The position numbers and the translations under genes were made by a program. 64,000 nucleotides of DNA from positions 1-64,000 of the forward strand of contig NZ_JAOQJD010000002.1 in the NCBI RefSeq assembly GCF_025566985.1, in the 5' to 3' direction. Source of the stretch: Aedoeadaptatus acetigenes. Lineage in GTDB: Bacteria > Bacillota > Clostridia > Tissierellales > Peptoniphilaceae. Positions 49,694 through 58,300 of this stretch are shown piece after piece. How positions within the stretch are numbered: position 1 is the first letter of the stretch; each line of letters opens with the position of its first letter. The notes under the pieces were generated by a model that did no database searches, was not told where the DNA came from, and saw nothing but the letters and a program-made list of their open reading frames with translations.

Positions 49694-50671
49694 TTATTCA
49701 GCTTCCCAACGCAAGTCTTTCCCAAAAAACGCCATGGGCACAAATTTATGGAAGATGCGGCTGAAGATTCGATCGCCGTAGACGGCGGAAAGTTCTCTCG
49801 GGCTCAGGTTGGTGCTGATGATCATTTTTTTGCCGTCGATCATGCGGCTGTTGACGATGTTAAAGAGCTGGGAGTTGGTGAAGGAATTGGTGAGCTCGGT
49901 GCCCAAATCGTCGATGATCAAGAGATCCGCGGTAAAGAGGCTGTCGTAGGCCATTTTTATTTCGTCTGTCGCATCGCGATTAAAGGTTTTTTCCTCAAAG
50001 ATGCGCACCAGGCCGAAGGCCGTTTCGTAGACCACGGATTTTCCCGCCGCCATGAGCTCGGCGGCGATGGCGTGGGAAAGGAAGGTCTTGCCCAGGCCCG
50101 TGGGGCCGTAGAGGAGCAGATTCATGTCGTTGGCCTCGCCGAAGGTGGCGATGAAGTTTTCCGCCACGGCCAGGATCTCTTCCATGTTTTGCCGCGGGGA
50201 GATGCCCTCGTCGGCAAAGGGCAGATCGGAGTAGATGTCCAGGCGGAAGTTGCCGAAGTTGTTTTGTTCGATTTGCCGCTCGATGTGGCTGGAGCGGTGG
50301 AGGTAGGCGGTGATCCGCTGCTTCATGCAGTTGCAGCGCTCGCCGTTTTCCAAATAGCCCTTGTCCTTGCAGCGGCTGCAGCGGTAGATGGGATCCAGGT
50401 AATCCGCCGGAAGCCCCGCCTCCACGAGCATAGCCCGGGCCATGGCTTCATAGGTTTCGAGCTCTTTCACGGCGGCATCGGCCAGGTCGGCGTCGCCGCT
50501 TAAAAGGGTGGCCTTGGCCGCTTCAAAGCCCAGGGCGCGGATGTTTTCTTCCACCGCTTCAAGACCCGGCGCCATGGCGTAGGCTTCCTCCCTGCGCTCG
50601 CGGAGGGTCTGTTCGTTTTCTCGCCTGAGGGCGTCGTAATCCGCCCGAATTTTATCGAAGATGGATGCCAT
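49694..50671 (-). CDS. dnaC: DnaC/DnaI-like helicase loader ATPase
   Basis: This AAA+ ATPase has 325 residues. An N-terminal coiled region is followed by a zinc-type cluster CSRCKDKGYLENGERCNC near 105-122. Walker A YGPTGLGKTFLSHAIA lies near 166 and Walker B LLIIDDLGTEL near 232, with SRMIDGKKMIISTNLSP (sensor I) near 260 and a final Arg-rich part. The family loads the replicative helicase onto DNA during initiation and restart. Its ATG directly follows the DnaD stop (TAGATG), so the two are co-translated, as is common in Firmicutes. Confidence 0.95.
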   Translation of the reverse strand: MASIFDKIRADYDALRRENEQTLRERREEAYAMAPGLEAVEENIRALGFEAAKATLLSGDADLADAAVKELETYEAMARAMLVEAGLPADYLDPIYRCSRCKDKGYLENGERCNCMKQRITAYLHRSSHIERQIEQNNFGNFRLDIYSDLPFADEGISPRQNMEEILAVAENFIATFGEANDMNLLLYGPTGLGKTFLSHAIAAELMAAGKSVVYETAFGLVRIFEEKTFNRDATDEIKMAYDSLFTADLLIIDDLGTELTNSFTNSQLFNIVNSRMIDGKKMIISTNLSPRELSAVYGDRIFSRIFHKFVPMAFFGKDLRWEAE

Positions 50672-51658
50672 CTATTTCTGTCCTTTCCCCTCTATAAATT
50701 GCCGGCGCTTGCGCTGGGCCATTTTTTCCAAGGCGTCGGCGCTGTATTTCGCCGTGGCCGATCCCGCCATGGGCTGAGGCCGATGGCCCCGGATGACCTT
50801 GGGCTTTTGATCCTTGGAAAGATCCTCGGGCTTTTTGATGCCCTTCGCCTTCCACGCGGCGAGAATACTTTCAAAATACCGCCAATTGGGCTTTCCGATG
50901 CCCCCGGTGCGCCGGGCCGCCTCTTCCAAAAGGGCGAAGTCCATTTCCTCGGCGTAAGAGGCCACAGCGTCGGACTCGGCGCGGATGTAGGGCTTGTCGG
51001 ATAAGCCCATAAGCTGCAAGAGGTGGCGGTAGCGGTAGTAGGCGGCGTCGTGGGTGCGGAAATTTTCCGCCAAGGCCTCGGGTGTGCGCACATTGGCGTC
51101 GGCCCAATTTCTCACGATCCCCTCGATGTAGGGGACGGAGCGCTTGTTTTTCTCTTCGGTGCCATAGCGAAAGGCCTCGAGAATCATCTCCGGCGTCATG
51201 TTGTAGACCTCGCGCCAGGCGGCGATGTCCAGCTTTTGCTGATAGGGCACTTGCTTGCGCATGTAGTATTCCACCTTGGAAAAGAGATTGGCGATTTCCG
51301 TATCCTCCAGTCGGCGCACGAAATCGCTCTTCGTGGCCTCGGGGCTGTAAACCTCTTTCGTATAGAGCTCCTTCAGGCGCAAAAAGCGAATGCCGTAGCT
51401 TTCCCCTTCGTAGATCTTTTCCACGATGCCTTCCGATTCCCAATAGTCCCAGGCCCGCTTCACGTCGCTTTCCAAGAGATTCAGGCGATCGGCCATGGAT
51501 TTGTGGTCGCCTTCGCCGCCATTGGTGGCCAGTTGCAGACCGGCCAAATACACCTTGACGAAATCCCCGTCGGCCTGGGGCATGTAATCGTTTAAAAAAA
51601 TATTTTCAATGGGCGTATCCCCTAAATCCAATTTCGGCGGATTCAATTTAAATTCCAC
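50672..51658 (-). CDS. DnaD-domain replication initiation protein
   Basis: About 328 residues from a GTG start (51656-51658) that overlaps the GNAT stop; AGGCAGGTGG lies upstream. The frame is open for 75 codons further but those are the shadow of the GNAT gene. An N-terminal winged-helix region (PIENIFLNDYMPQADGDFVKVYLAGLQLA near 13) and one DnaD C-terminal-like helical region (WREVYNMTPEMILEAFRYGTEEKNKRSVPYIEGIVRNW near 150) are visible, then a second similar helix unit near 215-265. Acts with the helicase loader in primosome assembly. A basic tail (KRRQFIEGKGQK) may bind DNA. Confidence 0.88.
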   Translation of the reverse strand: MEFKLNPPKLDLGDTPIENIFLNDYMPQADGDFVKVYLAGLQLATNGGEGDHKSMADRLNLLESDVKRAWDYWESEGIVEKIYEGESYGIRFLRLKELYTKEVYSPEATKSDFVRRLEDTEIANLFSKVEYYMRKQVPYQQKLDIAAWREVYNMTPEMILEAFRYGTEEKNKRSVPYIEGIVRNWADANVRTPEALAENFRTHDAAYYRYRHLLQLMGLSDKPYIRAESDAVASYAEEMDFALLEEAARRTGGIGKPNWRYFESILAAWKAKGIKKPEDLSKDQKPKVIRGHRPQPMAGSATAKYSADALEKMAQRKRRQFIEGKGQK

Positions 51659-52229
51659 GCCGCCACCTGCCTTTCGTGATTTCCATTTGATGCACGGACA
51701 CGGCACAAAAATGCCGCGTGGGGCGCATCTGCTTTCTGTACGGGGCGAAGGCCGGATCGTACACGGCCCCCTGAGGCAAATCCACCCGGCGGTAGATGCG
51801 GCCGATTCGCTCAAAGCCCAAAGACTCGTAGAGATGAATGGCCCGCCCGTTCCAGGGAAGCACTTCCAGAAGAATCCGCTCAAGCCCCAAGGTGTAAAAG
51901 CCGTAATCCAAGAGCCAATGCATGGCCGCCCGGCCCAGGCCCCGATCGATCACCGCCCGGTCCAGAATAATGCCCACCTCGGCGGTGCGGGTGATGAGGG
52001 AAATGTTTTTCAGGCCCATGTAGCCCACGGCGCGTCCCGCCTCCACAATGGCGAAGTACTGATCCCGGTGGCCCTTGGTTTTCCAGCGGTACCAATCCCC
52101 CACCGTGTCCTCGTCTTCCATAAAATTATACATACTGAAGAGCGGGTCGTCGTAGTCCGTCCAGTTTAAAAAATCGCGCACGTGTTCTTCCTTTAAAGGC
52201 ACCACGTCCATGGCTTTTTTATCGCGCAA
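51648..52229 (-). CDS. GNAT-family acetyltransferase
   Basis: The protein has 193 residues with TTG start (52227-52229) next to a strong GGAGGAGGAGGGGG; an in-frame ATG six codons later lacks a ribosome site. The RimJ/RimL-type fold is seen: VVPLKEEHVRDFLNW near 9, QYFAIVEAGRAVGYMGLKNI near 58, EVGIILDRAVIDRGLGRAAMHWLLDY (acetyl-CoA loop R-G-L-G-R-A) near 85 and LEVLPWNGRAIHLYESLGFERIGRIY near 120. The substrate is unknown. Its stop overlaps the DnaD start, an uncommon pairing of a GNAT gene with primosome genes. Confidence 0.88.
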   Translation of the reverse strand: MRDKKAMDVVPLKEEHVRDFLNWTDYDDPLFSMYNFMEDEDTVGDWYRWKTKGHRDQYFAIVEAGRAVGYMGLKNISLITRTAEVGIILDRAVIDRGLGRAAMHWLLDYGFYTLGLERILLEVLPWNGRAIHLYESLGFERIGRIYRRVDLPQGAVYDPAFAPYRKQMRPTRHFCAVSVHQMEITKGRWRRGI

Positions 52230-52281
52230 AAAACCCCCTCCTCCTCCTATGATTGTACCATAAGGGGCGAGGGGGTTTTTT
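52228..52281 (-). terminator. Terminator of the giant SLH gene, overlapping the GNAT start site
   Basis: AAAAAACCCCCTC pairs with GAGGGGGTTTTTT across a 28-base loop. On the minus strand the 3' arm is also the GNAT ribosome site, and the U run contains its TTG start. A TACAAT box lies in the loop. Confidence 0.8.
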
Positions 52282-52311
52282 CACTTTTTTCAGATGGGCG
52301 GAGGATAGGCT

Positions 52312-55300
52312 TTAGATAAAGCTCTTGCCGTTAATGCCCGTCCAGTGTTCTGTCTTCTTGTCGCGGTCGCGAATGAAATCGTGGCCCATGGTGGCTTCCA
52401 TGATCGGTTCAAAGTACCAATCGCTGCGCTTCACATCGCCAAAGCGAATCACTTCACTCGGGTGCGCGTCGATCCAATAGAGATCGGCGTGGCGATTCAA
52501 CATGCGGTTGGTAATGGCCGTGACTTCTGCGCGGGTAATGGCTTGTTCGGGGCGGAAGGTGTTGTCCGGATAGCCCGAAATCCATCCCTTGGTCGCCGCA
52601 GAGCGAATGGCGTTATAGCCCCAGTGGCTCGGCGCCAGGTCGCTGAAGGAAATGGCATTTCCTTGCGCCAATGCGTCGAATCGCGAAGCGATGGCGGCGA
52701 ATTCCGCGCGGGTAATGGGCTTGTTGGGCTTGAAGCTGCCGTCGGGATAGCCGCTGACAATGCCTCGTTGCACCGCATAGCCCACGGTGTTCGCGTACCA
52801 GTCGCCGGGGCGAATGTCCGAGAGGCCCGCGTTGTAGTGGCGCCATTTTACCGGGCGCTCGTTCAAGAGGCGGGTAAACATGGTGGCCGCTTCCGCACGG
52901 GTCATGCCCCTGTTGGGGGCGAAATTGCCGTCCGGATAACCGATGAGGTATTGGTAGTGATCCGTGGTGTTCAACGCATCCTTGCCGACATTCGGTTGAT
53001 TCGGTTGGTTCGGTTGATTCGGTTGGTTCGGTTGATTCGGTTGCTCGCAAGTGTTGTTGCAATCGCCGGGAACGGGATAGGGCCGTAATTCGGGCGTGGG
53101 ATCGACAGGCTTTTGTTTTTCGTATTGCGCCGTAATGACATAGGTCGGAGCATTCGCTTCAAACTTAACCTTTAGCGATCTATCCCACTTGTCGAATCGG
53201 TAGCCGTCATTGGGCGTTACCCACGGCGAGGGAAGATAAACTTCTGCACCAGGCTTGACCCAATAATTGGTCGGTCCGGATAAGCTGCCGTGTTCACCCG
53301 ACTTGAATTCTACCTTTACATAACCGTCGATTTCCTTTGTGGAGATGTCGCTTGGGTTATTGTAAAGGGCGGTGATGGTCGTGTCAACTGTGTATTGAAT
53401 GGCTTGATTGATGGAAATATCCCATCCGGCAGATTCATAGCCTGCGTTCGGATGAACCTTCGGAGCCACGCCTTCTAACACAACCGCTACTTTCGGGTTG
53501 ACGTAATATACCGTCTTACCTTCTAATGTGCCGTGGGCGCCCTTCTCAAAGGTAACGGTGACATAACCTTCGGGTTTATCGTTCGGATTTCCCTTATCGT
53601 CTTTTTCCGGGATGACCGGAGCCAGCTCCGTCGCCTTGGCGGTGACGACAATGTCCGTCGCTACGATGATCGTATCATCCTTTGGATCCCACTCGTTAAA
53701 CTTGTATCCGGTGTCTTCGGTATAATTCGGTTTTACAAGTTCAGCATTTCCGAATGTGATACCTGCATTTTTCTTGACGTAGTAGGCTTTTCGTTCCGTG
53801 AGCTTTAAGCCCGGATCTGCCTTAAAAGTCACTCTTACATAGCCCTCAGGCTTGGTAATGGGCTCATTGGGATCGTAGGGGATGATGTTTTTCGCTTCCG
53901 TATAGGTGGCGGTGATGGTGGTTCCATTTACATCGGTAAATTTCGTTGGAGTACTTGGATTGTAAACTGCTCCGTCGGCATTTACGCCAATCTTCCATTC
54001 CTTAAAAGTGAAGTATTGTTTCCCTACGGGATCCTTCACGGGAATGGTGACTGCCTTTTTCGGGTTGACCCAGAAAGTCTTGGGGCCTTCCATCGTCCCG
54101 TTGTCCGTGGGGACGAATTTCACTTCCACGAAATTCGCGGGAACTGTATCGGGTTTTTTATCTCCCGTTTGAGGAATGACATCGGAAACGTATTGGGCCG
54201 TGATGGTAGTGTCAGCACCAAATTGATGTCTCGGTTTGTCGGCAAGTTTGTATTCCTTTTCGACTCCATTATCGTCATAGGTCCACTTCACAAACTTGTT
54301 ATCGCCGGTGCCCGTGGGGTTTTCCCCGGGGATGACCACTTTCGCTTCGGGATTCACATAGTAGGTGTACTTTTGCGGATCCTTCGCCTTCGTCGTGGGA
54401 TCGACCGTGACTTTTACGTAGGTATCCGGAACGTAGTTCGGTTTTTCCCCATTGGTGTTGGCTTTGTAAATGTTTTTGATGACCTTAATGGGGATGTCTA
54501 CGGTTTGAACTTCGCCGTTTTTAAAGGTGACTTTTGCCTTGATGGTTTCTATCCGAGACGGATTGTTGCCGCCATTTTTTTCTTTCAGCTTGTCGTAAAG
54601 AGCGTTCTTTAATGCGTCACCTGCAAGCGGATTTCCATCATCGTCGAGGAATTGAACCGTGGCATCATCGGGCAGGGAATTGCCCTTTACTTTCAAGGCA
54701 GCCTTTAATTGATCGACCGTCGCTTCCTTTTCAATAAAGTTGTTGACCCCAGTATCTCCTTCTTTAAAGGATTCGTGAACGGTGATTTCATCTGCAATTA
54801 CCGTCCCTTGGTCGGTAATGCTCTTTTCGTATTGGGCGGTGACGACGGTTGTGTCATTTGTAAACTTGGCTTTGATTTCATCCGTCCATGTTCTAAACGG
54901 AACTTCGTCGGACGTCCACTTGGTGAAGTTCCAGGTAAATGCCTTTGGATTGCTTGCATCCACAGACACATCTTTGCCCGTGGGCTTGACGAAGGGAATG
55001 GTCACTTCTTTGGTGGGATTGACGTAGTAGATCTTTTCCGTCTCGACCGTCGCTTTATCCGTTGGCACGACCTGCACGGTGACGTAGCCGTCGGGTTTCT
55101 TCGTGTTTTCGTCTATTTTTTCAATGACATCATCCAACGCCTTGAAATTAAAGGTATAGGTTGCATCTTCGGCGAACTGCTTCTTTACTATTACAGGATC
55201 CCAGGTGCCGCCATCTTCCGTGTAGCCGACATTGGGGTTTTTGGTAATGGCATCGGCCGTGTTTGTCAGATCGATGTCTGTATTCGGTTTGACATAGTAA

Positions 55301-58300
55301 ACCGTTGTTCCCGATAAGGATCCATTGGCATCCGCTTTAAAGGTGACGATGTGATAGCCGTCCGGCCTATCGCTTCCGTCGGTATTCTTTTGAGGGATGA
55401 TATTTCCTCGGTCTGTATATCCTGCTGTAATTTTATAAGGTGAGTCCTTGGCCTCAAGCTTTACGGTTAAATCCTTGTCCCATTTATCGAACTTGTAGCC
55501 GACACTGGGCTTGACATCCGGCGCGGGAATGGTGACCTTTACACCCGGCTTAATCCAAAGATTTACATCCCCCGTTAGGGTTCCGTGATCACCTTGTTTA
55601 AATTCAACTTTGACATAGCCCGGTTTTTCAACTTTGGACACATTGCCAATTTCATTGAATTGTGCCGTAATAACATCATTATCGGCGTATTGAATTTTTT
55701 CCTTGATGGGACGATCCCAATCGGCAAATTCATAGCCGGTAATGGGATTTACTTTCGGTGCGTAGCCTTCTAATTCCACGGCCTTTTCAGGATTCACGTA
55801 AACGACTTTTTCTACGCTTCCCGCCTTGTCCGTCGTTTTAAAGGTGACGGTGATATATTTGTCAGGTTTTTTATTTTCCCCGCCTGTCGGCTTGTCCTTG
55901 GGGACGACGTCAGCATGGGCAGTATACATCGCAGTTACTACTAAGTCTTCTTTAATCACAAAGTCATTCTGTTTCGACCAATGACTGAAATCGTAGCCTA
56001 CATCCGGCGTAACCACCGGACGATTCGAATTTCTGGCAAATGTCAAATCACTCATATTGACATTGGCATTCGGATTGACGTAGTAAACCTTTTTGCCCGA
56101 GGTTATTGTCCCATGTTTGCCGTCAGTAAAGGTAACGGTGACGTAGCCTTCGGGCTTAGAATTGGGTTTTCCCTCTTTGTCCGTAGAAGGAATAAAGTCT
56201 CCGATTTTATCAAAGTAGCCATAAACCTCTGTATTAGGCATGGTGTACTTTGTCGGCGTCGCCGGATCGGGACTCCACGCTCTAAACTTATAGCCCACAC
56301 TAGGCGATGTTTTCGGCGGCGTGATGGTTACGTATTTATTCGGGATGACGTAGTAGACTTCGGATTCACCCGCTTCAATCTTTCCGGCATTTTCCGGATG
56401 AATAACGAAAGTAACCTTGACATAGCCCGCCGGTTGTTTGTTTTCCGTTCCATCCGGATTCGTCTTGGGGATAACATCCTTCGGTCCGTTAAAGGAGCCG
56501 GTAATGGTCGTGTCTTTGTCATACACCGTAGGAATCGTCGCGTTTTTATCCCATGCGCCGAATTCATAGCCGGTGTTGGCCTTGGTCGTCGGTGGAGTGA
56601 TTTTTACATATTCCGTCGGGTTGACATAGAACTTGGTTACGCCTTCGATGGAGCCTTTGGCTTCGTCGCCATCTTTTATTTTAAAGATGACTTCCTTGTA
56701 GCCTTCGGGCTTCGTGTTTGGATTGCCTTCACCGTCTTTTTCCGGAATCACATTATCCAGCTTCGTGGCCTTGGCGATGACGACGATGTCCGCTGCTTCG
56801 ATCTTTAATGTGTCCTCCTGGTCCCACTCTTTAAACTTGTAGCCGGTATCCTCGGAATACTTTGGTTTTACAAGGTCTTTATTTCCAAGTGTGATCCCTG
56901 CATTTGCCTTGACATAATAGGCCTTGGACTCGGTAAGCTCTAATCCCTTTTCCGCTGCGAAGGTGACCCTTACATAGCCCTCGGGGCGAACCTTGGGATC
57001 GGGAACGCTGGGATCGTAGGGAATGATGTTTTCTGTTTCTTCATAGGTTGCAGTGATTACTGTTGTTGCTTCAGTAAACTTTTGTGCAGTGCTCGGAGTA
57101 TAAACCGCACCATCCGCTTTTGCCCCCATCTTCCATTCTTTGAAGGTGTAGGTCGCTTTCGCTTCCGGATTTTCAATCGGAATGGTGACATCTTTCTTGG
57201 GATTTACATAGAAAATCTTTGCAGTCGTATCTTTTGCCTTGTCTGTCGGAACAAATTTGACTTCAACATATCCGTCCGGTTTTTCATTTGGATTGCCGGA
57301 CCCGTCTTTTTCCGGAATGACATCCGGAAGTTTTTCGTAGTAAATCTTAATGGTCGCCTTGTTATCTAGGGCATATTTTGAATTTGCAGGATTCAGTTCA
57401 ATTCTATTGAACTTATAGCCGATAAGCTTCGGTGCTGTTTCAGCTGTATAGACATTTTTTTCTATCGCTTCGCCGGCTGTGCCTTCTTTTTCTGTAGGAT
57501 ATTCTACTCCGTCAATCTTAAATGTATCAGCAATAGGCTTTCCATCTAAGTCAAGATAGGAAATTAGGGCACTGGCCTTGGCATAGTGGGCGTAGAAAGT
57601 TTCCGGTACATAACCGTTTACCGGGTCTGCATCCCAATTCCAGCCTTTGAATTGAATTTCGTAATCATCGGCAGGTTTTGTTCCATCTGTCTTAGCGTTT
57701 TGCCATTCTTTAAAATCAAATCCATCTTTTGTTGGGTTGCTATATGCTTTGTCAAATTCATCCTTGACTTCTTTAAAAGTTACTTTTTCAACAGTAGCGT
57801 TGTCTCCGTCAAAGTATACATAGACAGTCTTTTGAGTTACTGTGTCTGATTTAAATTCACCGCCGTTGGCATCAAAGATAACCGGGAAGTATACATAAGG
57901 ATTTTTTGGAGTATCTGTGGTTACTTTCTTGTAGTATTTGTAAGTTACTATATCTAAGTTATCAGGATCTGTTGGGTCTTTATATTTTTTGCCCTTTATT
58001 GACTCTCTTGAACTATAGATATATCCCTTAAAATCAGGGCCCGGTTTGGGATAATCCCGGTCATCCGCATAATCGCCTAGTTTTCCTTCTTTTGTCTCAG
58101 GGTAGTCTACCCCGTCTTTATGGTACTTAGGGTCGATTTCTTTGCCATTTTCATCAACGTATTTGATGTTGATGGTGCCTTGTTTTTCTTTTTCATATTG
58201 GGCTTCAATTGTGGTATCTTTCGTGAACATATGCCTTGGCTTATCAGCTAATTTATATTCGTCAGTAGTTCCTTTAATTAGCCATTTAGTAAAGACATTA

